Assembly (NCBI GenBank): GCA_963797005.1
Contig: CAWCOF010000011.1
Location: 372,001 to 436,000, forward strand
DNA from: AWTP1-13 sp963797005
Lineage (GTDB): Bacteria; Pseudomonadota; Alphaproteobacteria; Rhizobiales; Hyphomicrobiaceae
Length of the DNA: 64,000 nt
Direction of reading: 5' to 3'
The notes under the pieces are model-generated. The model was not told where the DNA came from. It saw only the letters and a list, made by a program, of their open reading frames with translations, and ran no database searches. Within the stretch, counting starts at the first letter, position 1; the number at the start of each line of letters is the position of its first letter. Positions 9,094 through 19,171 of this stretch are shown one piece after another. A program made the position numbers and the translations under genes.

Positions 9094-11103
9094 TCAGGCG
9101 GCTTCGGCGAGGGCGGCAGCGAGGTGGGCGATGTCGCGCATGATGGCGTTGAGCTGGAAGTCCTTGGGGGTATAGACGGCGGCGACGCCAAAGCCCTTGA
9201 GCTTGGCGGCGTCCTCCGGCGGGACGATGCCGCCGACCACGACGGGCACGTCGTCGAGGCCTTCCTTGCGCATGCGCTGCATGACGTCGGCCACCAGCGG
9301 CACGTGGCTGCCGGACAGGATTGAAAGCCCCACCACGTGCACGGCCTCGTCGACGGCGGTGCGCACGATCTGCGCGGGCGTCAGCCGGATGCCCTCGTAG
9401 ACGACCTCCATGCCGCAGTCGCGCGCGCGCACCGCGATCTGCTCGGCACCATTGGAGTGGCCGTCGAGGCCGGGCTTGCCGACGAGCAGCTTGATGCGGC
9501 GGCCGAGTTGTGTCGACACGCGCTCGACCTCGGCGCGCACCTCGGCGAGGCTCGCCTCGCCCGAGGCGGCGACTGCTGCCTGCGACACCCCCGTGGGCGC
9601 GCGGTACTCGCCGAAGATGCCGCGGAGCACGCCGCCCCACTCGCCGGTGGTCACGCCGGCTTTGGCGCAGGCGATCGACGGCTCCATGATGTTGCCGCCC
9701 TCCTTGGCCACGCGTTCCAGATCGGCGAGCGCGCCCTTGGCGGCCTTGGCGTCGCGGGAGGCGCGCCAGGCCTGGAGCTTCTCGACCTGCTCCTTTTCGA
9801 TCCCTGGATCGACCGCCACGACGAGGCCCCCGCCCGTCGACAAGGGCGAAGGCTCCGTCTCCGGCCAGCGGTTGACTCCGACCACGATCTGCTCGCCCGC
9901 CTCGATGCGGCGCACGCGCTCGGTATTGCTGTCGACCAGCGCGCGCTTCATCGCATCGATGGCGGCCACGGCGCCGCCCATGGCGTCGATCCGCGCAAGC
10001 TCCTCCTTTGCCGCGGCCTTGAGCTCGTCGACCTTGGCCCGCACCACTTCTGAGCCGGCGAAGATGTCGGGGTATTCGAGCAGGTCCGTCTCGTAGGCCA
10101 GGATCTGCTGCATGCGGATCGACCACTGCTGGTCCCAGGGGCGCGGCAGGCCCAGCGCCTCGTTCCACGCGGGCAGCTGCACCGCACGCGCGCGGGCATC
10201 CCGCGACAGGGTCACGGCCAGCATCTCGATCAGGATGCGGTAGACGTTGTTTTCGGCCTGCGGCTCGGTCAGCCCCAGCGAGTTCACCTGCACGCCGTAG
10301 CGGAAGAGCCGGTGCTTGGCATCGGTGACGCCATAGCGCTCGGCCGTGATCTCGTCCCACAGCTCGGTGAAGGCGCGCATCTTGCAGATCTCGGTGACGA
10401 ACCTGAGCCCTGCGTTGACGAAGAAGGAGATGCGCCCGACGATGGCGCCGAAGTCGGCCGGCGCCACCTCGCCCGACGCCTTGACCTCATCGAGAACGGC
10501 CTGGGCCGTCGCCAGCGCGAAGGCGAGCTCCTGCACCGGCGTCGCGCCCGCCTCCTGCAGATGGTAGGAGCACACGTTGGTCGGGTTCCACTTCGGCATC
10601 TCGCGGCACGTGAAGAGGATGGTATCCTTGATCAATCTCAGCGACGGCGCGGGCGGGAACACGTAGGTGCCGCGCGAGAGATACTCCTTGATGATGTCGT
10701 TCTGGATGGTGCCGGTGAGAAGCTTGCGGTCCGTCTTGGTTTCGTCGGCGACCGCCACGTAGAGCGCCAGCAGCCAGGCGGCGGTGGCGTTGATCGTCAT
10801 CGACGTGTTCATCTGGCCGAGCGGGATGCCGGCAAACAGCATGCGCATGTCGCCAAGATGCGAGATCGGCACGCCGACCTTGCCAACCTCGCCGCGGGCA
10901 AGCTCGTGGTCGGCGTCGTAGCCCGTCTGCGTCGGCAGATCGAAGGCGATGGACAGCCCCGTCTGGCCCTTGGCGAGATTGTTTCGGTAGAGCTCGTTCG
11001 ACTTGGCGGCCGTCGAGTGGCCGGCATAGGTGCGAAACATCCACGGCCGGTCAGGCGTGGGCAGGGTCGCGGGCGTGGTGGCCCCGCGGGTGGGCGCCGT
11101 CAT
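9094..11103 (-). CDS. ecm: Ethylmalonyl-CoA mutase (MeaA-type, B12-dependent)
   Basis: The 669-residue single-chain mutase converts ethylmalonyl-CoA to methylsuccinyl-CoA in the ethylmalonyl-CoA pathway for acetyl-CoA assimilation. The N-terminal 540 residues form the substrate barrel (RTYAGHSTAAKSNELYRNN; GLSIAFDLPTQTGYDAD; CSYHLQEAGATPVQE). The C-terminal 130 residues bind adenosylcobalamin through the DxHxxG motif in GLDGHSNGAEQ. Length and the lack of a separate small subunit fit the MeaA/Ecm clade. That the substrate is ethylmalonyl-CoA and not methylmalonyl-CoA is supported by the nearby ccr. A TGCACTGCA box lies about 55 bases upstream, related to the one upstream of ccr. Confidence 0.88.
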   Translation of the reverse strand: MTAPTRGATTPATLPTPDRPWMFRTYAGHSTAAKSNELYRNNLAKGQTGLSIAFDLPTQTGYDADHELARGEVGKVGVPISHLGDMRMLFAGIPLGQMNTSMTINATAAWLLALYVAVADETKTDRKLLTGTIQNDIIKEYLSRGTYVFPPAPSLRLIKDTILFTCREMPKWNPTNVCSYHLQEAGATPVQELAFALATAQAVLDEVKASGEVAPADFGAIVGRISFFVNAGLRFVTEICKMRAFTELWDEITAERYGVTDAKHRLFRYGVQVNSLGLTEPQAENNVYRILIEMLAVTLSRDARARAVQLPAWNEALGLPRPWDQQWSIRMQQILAYETDLLEYPDIFAGSEVVRAKVDELKAAAKEELARIDAMGGAVAAIDAMKRALVDSNTERVRRIEAGEQIVVGVNRWPETEPSPLSTGGGLVVAVDPGIEKEQVEKLQAWRASRDAKAAKGALADLERVAKEGGNIMEPSIACAKAGVTTGEWGGVLRGIFGEYRAPTGVSQAAVAASGEASLAEVRAEVERVSTQLGRRIKLLVGKPGLDGHSNGAEQIAVRARDCGMEVVYEGIRLTPAQIVRTAVDEAVHVVGLSILSGSHVPLVADVMQRMRKEGLDDVPVVVGGIVPPEDAAKLKGFGVAAVYTPKDFQLNAIMRDIAHLAAALAEAA

Positions 11104-11156
11104 GGCATTGCGCTCCTTGTTCGCAAGCGCGAGACGGCCAGCCTAACCCAGCGCGG

Positions 11157-11169
11157 GTGCAGTGCAAAA
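11157..11169. promoter_or_regulatory. Paired TGCA box upstream of ecm
   Basis: On the minus strand the site reads TTTTGCACTGCAC: two TGCA half-sites one base apart, about 55 bases before the ecm start. It resembles the GTTGCAGTGCAAC palindrome upstream of ccr, so one regulator may bind both. The regulator is not known. Confidence 0.4.
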
Positions 11170-11184
11170 TGGGGTTTCGCGGCC

Positions 11185-11529
11185 TCAGGCGCGCCGCGCC
11201 TTGGCCTTCCGCTGGCCCAGACTTTCACGCAGGGCACCGAGCATGGCGACGATCACCGTACCGATGGCGCTACCGCTGATGGTGGCAAGGATCGTCCATG
11301 TCAGCCATTGGTCCAGCTTCTTGGGCACATAGAGATCGGAAATCGTGAACACGTATTGAGCAAGAAGCGATAGGCCGACGAGAACAGGATAGACGAAAAC
11401 AATCATCGGCGGGCTGGCCAAATACTCTTTGAGAAAGTAGGCGGCCAAGCCGCAGAGTACGCACACGACTATGATGGTGGACCAGTCCATCGCCATAACA
11501 CCTTCGACGTGCTTGAGCAGCACATTCAT
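11185..11529 (-). CDS. Small multi-span membrane protein
   Basis: The product of about 114 residues has three hydrophobic segments (near residues 13-30, 42-62 and 75-98) and a basic C-terminal tail rich in Lys and Arg. The ATG at 11529 (MNVLLKHVEG) is chosen because GGAGG lies eight bases before it; a GTG five codons upstream overlaps that site. There is no motif pointing to a transporter or enzyme and no family is recognised. It lies between ecm and ccr but runs opposite to ccr, and its promoter must share the 200-base region with the ccr upstream boxes. Confidence 0.6.
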   Translation of the reverse strand: MNVLLKHVEGVMAMDWSTIIVVCVLCGLAAYFLKEYLASPPMIVFVYPVLVGLSLLAQYVFTISDLYVPKKLDQWLTWTILATISGSAIGTVIVAMLGALRESLGQRKAKARRA

Positions 11530-11612
11530 CTCGACGTCCTCCACCCCACTCCCACCCCTCCACCTTAGGCGAGGACACGTTAAGGGCGATTTAGCGGGCT
11601 GCCTGCGGACAG

Positions 11613-11682
11613 TGCAGAATTCGCTTGAGCGCGCGCCTGATTCGTCGGACTGTTGCAGTGCAACATCGCATGGTCACATGCA
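11613..11682. promoter_or_regulatory. TGCA cluster and 13-base palindrome upstream of ccr
   Basis: Four TGCA tetramers occur within 70 bases (11613, 11654, 11659 and 11679). The middle two form the perfect palindrome GTTGCA-G-TGCAAC at 11652-11664, about 70 bases before the ccr ATG. Such density is far above chance in DNA of this composition. Short-chain acyl-CoA regulators of the RamB/PccR family bind TTTGCAAA-like sites, and BoxR-type proteins bind TGCA repeats; either could act here. Confidence 0.5.
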
Positions 11683-11732
11683 CCTGCGCTCCGCCGCGAC
11701 GGACGCAATTTACCAGTTCGGGGAGTAAAAGC

Positions 11733-13136
<1,404 letters not shown>

Positions 13137-13484
13137 GCGCAGCCCCGCCCTCGCTGGTTGGCCAGACGTACGCGGGATGCGGGCCGCGAGTTGCCTTTCC
13201 CCTCGGGGAGAGGACGTGAGGCCATGACGGCGCGGCCGCAAGTCATTTGGCCAAACTGGTAAGGGGGAAGTTGTTTCCTAGGGCGTGTACTCAATTGCAG
13301 GCGCGTCCGCTTAAGATGCTACCGTCTTGCTGCGTCGCCGCGATTCTGTCTGGAATCGGAGGGACTTCTGCCGTCCTTGCAATCTCTGCCGCACGCGTAA
13401 AGATGACCCAAATCGACCGTGTGGCTCGCGCGCGCTTACGGCGTGGCCAGCCCGACACGCAATAGCGCTGGAGATGGGGGCTGG
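13137..13484. other. Intergenic region after ccr
   Basis: These 348 bases separate ccr from a convergent TPR gene. Open frames are short and out of character, and no repeat, hairpin with T-run, or promoter stands out. Confidence 0.5.
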
Positions 13485-14684
13485 CTATTCTTCCGGCAAT
13501 CCGGCCTTGTGCAGCCCGTCCAGGTAGAGTTCGTACATCCGGTCGTATCGAAAACTGGCGATGCGTGCGCGGGCGAGTGTGGCGCCGGGATGCAGCGCCA
13601 GAATCTTGTCTATTTCAGCTCGCGCCTCCTCGAGCCGACCGAGATGCCCGAGAGCCGCGGCGGCGCACCACTGGGGGATCCTTGCCTGCGGCGTGATCGT
13701 CGTCGCGCGCGTCGCCCAATAGAGGCAGTCCTCGAACCGGCGCGCAAAAAGGTGGGCCACTGCAGCGACGGTGAAGGTCAAAGGGGACGTGATGTTGTCG
13801 AGCGGATTCATGCGCAACGCCATCGAGATCTGCTCGATCGCCTTGTCGCTCTCGCCGCTGTTCGCATAGACCGCGCCTGCCCGGTTGCGCACGAAGGTCG
13901 AGTTGGGATGCACGTCGATCGCCCGCTCGGCCAGCGCACCTGCCTCGTCGAAGCGGCGTGCCAGAACCGCGAAGGCGAATGCCGCGGCCGCAATGCAGGT
14001 GCTGTTGCTGGGCCCCGCTGCCAGCGCGCGGGCGGCAGCCGCGCAGGCCTCTTCGATTTCCCGCTTCCTGCTCCCATGCCAACCGTTGGAAATCCGGCTG
14101 GTCGTGACGTCGGCGAACATGCCGAGCGCCTCGGCATATTCGGGGTCGAGTTCGATGGCTCTGCGCAGGAGATCCTCGGCCTGAGCGAGCCCTTCCCTCG
14201 TCTGAGAGTAGTAGTAGGGCAACGCGCGCAGATAGCAGTCGTAGGCGCTGAGGCTGCCGGTCGGCTTGGCGAGCGCGCGTTTGATCTCGACGGCCCTGAC
14301 CGTGGGCTCGACGGCGCTGACGATGCGCTCGGTGATCTCGTCCTGCAGGGCGAAGATGTCGCTCACATCGCGGTCGTAGCGATCGGCCCAGATGTGCGCA
14401 TCGGTCTCCGCATCGATGAGCTGGGAGGCGATGCGCACCCGGCTGCCCGCCTTGCGCACGCTGCCCTCCACCACATAGCGCACGCCGAGCTCTCGCCCGA
14501 TCTGCCTCACGTCGACGGCGCGGCCCTTGTAGGCGAAGCTCGACTGGCGGGCGATCACGAACAGCCAGCGCACGCGCGATAGCGCACTCAGAATGTCCTC
14601 GACGACGCCGTCGGCAAAATACTCCTGTGCGGGGTCGCCGCTCAGGTTGGCGAACGGCAGCGCGGCGATCGAGGGCCGTCGGGA
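13485..14684 (-). CDS. TolB-like/TPR protein, frameshifted at its N-terminal side
   Basis: The frame carries a TolB-like module (RPSIAALPFANLSGDPAQEY, then YFADGVVEDILSALSRVRW and the GRELGVRYVVEGSVRKAG block) followed by TPR-like helices to the C-terminus. It lacks a DNA-binding domain and has no good start: upstream of about 14684 the sense frame is that of the neighbouring SARP gene. Adding one base at 14680-14684 would join ...LPLPD from the upstream gene directly to RPSIAAL here. Thus either one protein of about 1,080 residues with two TolB-like/TPR units is broken by an indel, or this is a truncated tandem paralogue. It resembles the C-terminal half of its neighbour throughout. Confidence 0.6.
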   Translation of the reverse strand, partial: SRRPSIAALPFANLSGDPAQEYFADGVVEDILSALSRVRWLFVIARQSSFAYKGRAVDVRQIGRELGVRYVVEGSVRKAGSRVRIASQLIDAETDAHIWADRYDRDVSDIFALQDEITERIVSAVEPTVRAVEIKRALAKPTGSLSAYDCYLRALPYYYSQTREGLAQAEDLLRRAIELDPEYAEALGMFADVTTSRISNGWHGSRKREIEEACAAAARALAAGPSNSTCIAAAAFAFAVLARRFDEAGALAERAIDVHPNSTFVRNRAGAVYANSGESDKAIEQISMALRMNPLDNITSPLTFTVAAVAHLFARRFEDCLYWATRATTITPQARIPQWCAAAALGHLGRLEEARAEIDKILALHPGATLARARIASFRYDRMYELYLDGLHKAGLPEE

Positions 14685-16729
14685 AGCGGCAAGACCTCGT
14701 TTTCCTGGCCTGCGAATGCAGCGCGCTTCCCAGAGTGTTCTGCCGGCCCCCGCTCCCAGCCAGCCTCCTCGAGCGCGCCCCGCAAGTGTTCCCAGTCCGC
14801 CTCCTTCCTGAAGGGGCAGTTGCCGCGCAGCTGATGGAATGCGACCTGAGGAATTTCAGCGAGGACCTTGGCTGCTTCGTCCAGCCGGCCAAGGTGAACC
14901 AGGGCAGCGGTCTTGACCATCCTACCGCCACCGAAATCGGCACGCTCGATCAGAGACCGCTGGGCGACGTCGCAGGCCGCCTTGTATTGCCTCGCCGTGT
15001 AGTGCGCCAGCGCCTGTTGACCAAGGATGGCCCACATCGATGGGTCGCGCGGGCTCAGCCGTGCGGTCATCTCGAATTCGGGGATCGCCTCCTCCGGGGT
15101 TCCGCCGTACATCAGCGCGATGGCAAGAGCAAGGTGAGCAAGATAGTAGTTGGGATTGAGCGCGACCGCCCGGCGCCCGGCTTCCAGGCCGGCATCGTGC
15201 TGACGCATGTAGGCGAGCGCGTAGGATGCCGCCGTTTGCGCCGACGCGTCGAGGCCATCGAGGGCTATGGCCGTCTCGGCCGATTGAAGTGCCGACGCCA
15301 GGGTCTCGCGAGCGTCGGGCGTATGGTTGAGTGACGCGGCGAAGACGAGCGTCAATGCCAGGCGCGCGTGGGCAGCGGCAAAGTGCGGGTCGATCTCGAC
15401 GGCGCGCGCGAGATGATGGGTAGCGATCTGCGTGTCACCCTTCCTGTAACGGCTGTTATGATAGCAGCCGCGCAAGAAATGGTCCCACGCCTGCATGCTG
15501 CTCGGAGGCCTGCGTGCGATGTGGGAAAGCTCGGACACCCGAATTGCCGGATCGATCGCGGCCACGACATGCCGAGTGATCTCGTCCTGCACCTCGAACA
15601 CGTTGCCGACGTCGCGATCGTAACGGTCTGCCCAGATGTGACGGTCTGTTGCGGCCTCGATCAGCTGGGCGGTGATGCGCAATCGATCCCCGGCCTTGCG
15701 CACGCTTCCCTCGAGTACGTAACGCGCTCCGAGCGTTGCGCCGATCTGTCGGATGGAGGCTTGCGTGCCCTTGAAGCTGAATGTGGAGTTGCGTGCCAGC
15801 ACGAAGAACCAGCGCCATTTCGACAGCGCGGTGAGTATGTCCTCGGTGATGCCGTCGGCGAAATACTCCTGCTCGGGATCGCCGCTCATGTTGGCGAACG
15901 GCAGCACGGCGATCGAAGGCCGGTCGGGAAGGGGCGGCAAGTGCGACACGGCATCGGCCGAGGCGGCCTGGTCCGCCGAAGTGACCGCGGCCATCGCTTG
16001 CGACTTGCGCAGCTCGAGGGCGAGCGCTCTTGTGCGGGCATCCGGATCCGCGTTGAGCTCTCTCTCGAGGTGCTTGGCAAGGTCTTCGTAGTGCTTGAGC
16101 GCGTCCGCCCTGCGCCCGGCAGCAGCCAATGCCCGGATCACCACTCGGTGGGCATCCTCGCGCAGGCTGTTAATCGAGATCGCCTTGTTGCCGGCCGGGA
16201 GAGCCAAGTCGTGCATCCCAGCCTCGAGCTCGAGCTCGCCCAGCCTGACCATGGCATCGAGAGCGAGACCTTCCAGCCGCAGCTGCTCGCCTGGCAACCA
16301 ATCGGCCCACGCTTCCTCCGTCACCCTTACGTCGGCGAGGAGGCGACCTTTGTAGAGATCGGCCGCAGTCGTGAGCGAGTCCCGGCTGCCGTTCCGGATC
16401 AGCGCCTCGAGCCGGACCGCATCGCAATCGATGGCGCCGACTTTCAGCGACACCTCTTCGCCGTCGCCGACCACCACGTCCTGTCCCAAAGTCCGGCGCA
16501 ACCGGAACAAGGCCTTGCGCAGGTTCTGCCGCGCCTGGGGCTCGAAATGCGAGCCCCAGAAGAGAGTTGCAAGCTTCTCGCGCGACTGTGGGAGGGGCGC
16601 CGTCAAGGCAAGGTAGGCGAGCATGCCGGCGAGTTTTTTGCTCGGCAGATCGATGGGTTCGCCTGGCCCGGTCAGCTGAAAGCTGCCGAGCAGTGACAGC
16701 CTGAACTGCGAAGCCCGCAAGCTGCCCAT
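14642..16729 (-). CDS. SARP-type transcriptional regulator with TolB-like and TPR domains
   Basis: The product of about 695 residues begins with an OmpR-like winged helix (SLLGSFQLTG... DLPSKKLAGMLAYLAL), then a bacterial transcriptional activation domain (about 100-250), a TolB-like domain (about 275-390, SIAVLPFANMSGDPEQEYFADG) and TPR helices to about 660. This architecture is common in Hyphomicrobiales next to adenylate cyclase-like genes; targets are unknown. The ATG at 16729 (MGSLRASQF) is preferred to one 48 bases upstream on family grounds. The last 16 residues look out of frame because of a probable missing base near 14682. A small secreted protein gene diverges from it. Confidence 0.75.
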   Translation of the reverse strand: MGSLRASQFRLSLLGSFQLTGPGEPIDLPSKKLAGMLAYLALTAPLPQSREKLATLFWGSHFEPQARQNLRKALFRLRRTLGQDVVVGDGEEVSLKVGAIDCDAVRLEALIRNGSRDSLTTAADLYKGRLLADVRVTEEAWADWLPGEQLRLEGLALDAMVRLGELELEAGMHDLALPAGNKAISINSLREDAHRVVIRALAAAGRRADALKHYEDLAKHLERELNADPDARTRALALELRKSQAMAAVTSADQAASADAVSHLPPLPDRPSIAVLPFANMSGDPEQEYFADGITEDILTALSKWRWFFVLARNSTFSFKGTQASIRQIGATLGARYVLEGSVRKAGDRLRITAQLIEAATDRHIWADRYDRDVGNVFEVQDEITRHVVAAIDPAIRVSELSHIARRPPSSMQAWDHFLRGCYHNSRYRKGDTQIATHHLARAVEIDPHFAAAHARLALTLVFAASLNHTPDARETLASALQSAETAIALDGLDASAQTAASYALAYMRQHDAGLEAGRRAVALNPNYYLAHLALAIALMYGGTPEEAIPEFEMTARLSPRDPSMWAILGQQALAHYTARQYKAACDVAQRSLIERADFGGGRMVKTAALVHLGRLDEAAKVLAEIPQVAFHQLRGNCPFRKEADWEHLRGALEEAGWERGPAEHSGKRAAFAGQENEVLPLPDGPRSPRCRSPT

Positions 16730-16893
16730 GGGTGCGCTACTTCCTTGAGGAGGCGCTCTCGAGGCCCGATCCTGCATTTTTCACGCCGCAGGCCACGCCG
16801 AGGTAACGCTCGAGGTCACGACCACCGGCTCCAATCGTCGCGCGGAACAACCTCGTTCTGCAAGCCGCCGATCCAACACTGGAGCCACGTACC

Positions 16894-17157
16894 ATGCTCG
16901 AGATTGCCACCAAGCTGTGCGCCCTTTTCCTCCTTGCTGCAACCGGACCAGCAGTCGCTCAGGGCACGCTGCCAACCGATGCTGCGGCGCAGCAAGAGAC
17001 CGCGCAGACCGACCAGCTCTGCAGCTATTGCCAAGACTACACCGACGCGGCCATGGCCGCAGGCCCCGTCACCACGGCCTACCAGGTCGGCGCCGGTTAT
17101 CCGCAAGTCGCTCAATCGCAAGAGCTGGCGCGGCAAGAGCCGCCAAAGTCGCCGTAA
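16894..17157 (+). CDS. Small secreted protein with Cys pair
   Basis: The 87-residue product starts with a clear signal peptide (LEIATKLCALFLLAATGPAVAQ, cut here after AVAQ near residue 23). The short mature part is rich in Gln, Ala and Thr with one CSYC motif (about residues 43-46), which could form a disulfide or bind a metal. GGAG lies about ten bases before the ATG. It diverges from the SARP regulator gene, and a DUF1127 gene follows 110 bases downstream. No family is recognised. Confidence 0.6.
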   Translation: MLEIATKLCALFLLAATGPAVAQGTLPTDAAAQQETAQTDQLCSYCQDYTDAAMAAGPVTTAYQVGAGYPQVAQSQELARQEPPKSP

Positions 17158-17266
17158 CTCCGACCACAACGAATTATGTGAGCGGCGAAAGCACGGCGCA
17201 AGGCGGCCGACACGCCTTCGCGCTGTCCGCAACACATGATCGCAAAATACGCCCCGGAGGACCATC

Positions 17267-17524
17267 ATGACCGTGTTCGAGCACCTCTCTGGCATGGGCG
17301 CCGTGCCGCCCGGTAAGCCGGCAGCTTCACTCTCCAGTTCGTTCAAGTCATTCGCTCGGCACGTCGCGACGTGGGTCAAGACCTGCGCCGACTACTACGC
17401 CGCAGCCGCCAGGTACGAACGGCTCAGCAACCTTTCCAACGCCGAGCTGCGCAGGCGGGGGCTGTCGCGCGACGGGCTCGCCCGCCATGTCTTCGAATCC
17501 TGCGACAGGACAGCTGGCCGCTGA
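17267..17524 (+). CDS. DUF1127 domain protein
   Basis: The 85-residue protein ends in the DUF1127 signature: YERLSNLSNAELRRRGLSRDGLARHVFE (about residues 50-77), an Arg-rich amphipathic helix pair. Small DUF1127 proteins are common in alphaproteobacteria, and some of them bind RNA or affect phosphate and stress responses; the role here is unknown. GGAGGACC precedes the ATG at a normal distance. It is longer at the N-terminus than the typical 45-70 residue members. Confidence 0.8.
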   Translation: MTVFEHLSGMGAVPPGKPAASLSSSFKSFARHVATWVKTCADYYAAAARYERLSNLSNAELRRRGLSRDGLARHVFESCDRTAGR

Positions 17525-17597
17525 CGCGCAACGACAGCCTCCAACTGACCAACACTACTCTCGAGGAGAGGTCAGTGCCCCGACCGAGGTAAGGATC

Positions 17598-18095
17598 ATG
17601 CTGGACACCGCGATGTTGCCCGATGAAAGCGACCAATGCCGCATGCATCGAACGATCGTTCGTGCATCCATCGAGGAACGACCGGCCACGAACGTCTTGC
17701 TCGCGCGCTACCTCGACGGCTGGGCCGACGCGGATCCGGCCAAGATCGCTGACGCTACGGCCGACGACTACGAATTCCATGATCCACTCGTGGGCCGCTA
17801 CTCGAAACGAACCTTGCTGCAGTACTTTGAGCTGCTGCATTCGCGTTTTGCGGTGGCGGGGGTTGTGCGAATGCGGGACCTGGGGTTCACGCTTCGGGGT
17901 CCGATGCTCGGCCCTTCCCAAGGGGGACGGCGCCGGTATTGGCGTGAGGCTCCCAACCTCGGGCTCACCGGACTCAGTGAGATCATGGTGACGCGTCGGG
18001 GTGTCGCCGCAGAGGCGGTCGCCTACGACCTCAACATGGCCTGCGAGACTTTGCGCGGATTCGGATGCGACAGAAGTCAACGCCACGGCGAGTGA
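17598..18095 (+). CDS. SnoaL-like/NTF2-fold protein
   Basis: The 165-residue protein contains YLDGWADADPAKIADATADD and DYEFHDPLVGRYSKRTLLQY, the helix-strand opening of the NTF2-like/SnoaL fold, followed by beta-rich sequence. Such proteins are small polyketide cyclases, isomerases or binding proteins. The ATG at 17598 is chosen; a start about 111 bases upstream would make it overlap the DUF1127 gene. The C-terminal 20 residues are less regular than usual. It probably shares transcription with the DUF1127 gene, which ends 73 bases before. The substrate cannot be deduced. Confidence 0.6.
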   Translation: MLDTAMLPDESDQCRMHRTIVRASIEERPATNVLLARYLDGWADADPAKIADATADDYEFHDPLVGRYSKRTLLQYFELLHSRFAVAGVVRMRDLGFTLRGPMLGPSQGGRRRYWREAPNLGLTGLSEIMVTRRGVAAEAVAYDLNMACETLRGFGCDRSQRHGE

Positions 18096-18357
18096 CCACA
18101 GCAGCGGCAGTCTCGCAATTTTCGGCGGGTGCCGCTCCTTGCTCGAATGTGTGATAGAAGCAACCCACCGTGATGAATGGCGGTCGCCAATGATCGAAAT
18201 TGGCACCAAGTGACCGTAGGCTTTTGATCGAACGGCAAATTCACCCCGGGACCTGCCGTTGGCGCGAGGGGCAAGATGACCCACTTCGGAAGTCTAGCAA
18301 TTCACGCGTTGCGGCCGCCGACCCGCAAGAAAGAGGCCGGCGGCTGGCGCTCGGCTG

Positions 18358-19047
18358 TCAGGCCTGAGCGGCGTTCTTGATGAGGGTGGCGACGGCCTCG
18401 GGGTGCGACACGTAGATGGCGTGGCTGCCCGCGCTCTCGGATACCTTCGCGCCGGCGCGTTCGGACATGAAGCGCTGCGCCGCGGGCGGGATCATGCGGT
18501 CGTCGGTCGCAACCAGATACCAGCTCGGTTTCTTCTTCCACGACGGCTCGGTAATTGCGCCCTCGAGCGCGCCGACGCCCCAGGGCACCTGCGAGTCGGC
18601 CATGAACTGGGCCTTGCCGGGCTCGACGTCGGCGGCGAACGACGCGGCGAACTTGGCCTTGTCGAGGAACAGGAAGCCGTCCTGCGGCGGCAGGATCGGG
18701 GGCACGGGCGCGCCCGGCATCGGGTCCTTGATGAGCGAGGCGACGGACTCGCCCTTGTCCGGCGCGAACGCCGCGATGTAGACGAGCTTGGTGACCTTCG
18801 GGTCGTTGCCGGCCTCGGTTATGACGACGCCGCCGTAGGAATGACCCACCAGCACCACGGGACCCGTGGCCTGCGCGATGACTTGGCGCGTGGCGGCCAC
18901 ATCGCCCGCCAGATTGAGCGTGGGGTTCTGAACGATGCTGACGTCGTAGCCGTCCTTCTTGAGGATCTTGTACACGCCCTCCCAGCCGGCGCCGTCGACG
19001 AAGCCGCCGTGGACGAGGACGACGGTGGGTGCAGAATTTCCAGCCAT
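18358..19047 (-). CDS. Alpha/beta hydrolase
   Basis: The 229-residue protein has the alpha/beta-hydrolase fold: oxyanion strand VVLVHGGFVDGAGW (about residues 8-21), nucleophile elbow GHSYGG (Ser near residue 76), and late His in SHAIYVSHPE. It resembles the small EstC/salicylate-esterase-like hydrolases of Rhizobiales. The ATG at 19047 (MAGNSAPT) is preceded by GGGAGA; the open frame upstream adds an unlikely extension. It diverges from a LysR-type gene, which probably regulates it. Cytoplasmic, with no signal peptide. Natural substrate unknown. Confidence 0.85.
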   Translation of the reverse strand: MAGNSAPTVVLVHGGFVDGAGWEGVYKILKKDGYDVSIVQNPTLNLAGDVAATRQVIAQATGPVVLVGHSYGGVVITEAGNDPKVTKLVYIAAFAPDKGESVASLIKDPMPGAPVPPILPPQDGFLFLDKAKFAASFAADVEPGKAQFMADSQVPWGVGALEGAITEPSWKKKPSWYLVATDDRMIPPAAQRFMSERAGAKVSESAGSHAIYVSHPEAVATLIKNAAQA

Positions 19048-19110
19048 GGCAGTTCTCCCTTGAATATTGCTGCGTGCGAGCACTGCACGCGGGTTCATAC
19101 TTGCCAGTTT

Positions 19111-19133
19111 TTGACATAGCTGATTAGTTCTAT
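19111..19133. promoter_or_regulatory. Candidate LysR binding site and -35 element
   Basis: In the 124-base divergent region, TTGACA (19111-19116) is followed by the palindromic pair ATAG-N10-CTAT (19116-19133), which includes a T-N11-A arrangement typical of LysR operators. It lies about 40 bases before the lysR-type start and 65 before the hydrolase start. Confidence 0.35.
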
Positions 19134-19171
19134 TTTCTAGCCATACCCCTAACCATTACGCTAGGTTTCAG

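Noticed and set aside
10312..11373. 353-codon frame antisense to ecm
   Set aside because: No motifs, low-complexity Arg/His/Gly composition, and the opposite strand encodes ecm.
18311..18345. GC-rich hairpin after the alpha/beta hydrolase
   Set aside because: Stem is good, but there is no T-run and the loop is long; not convincing as a terminator.
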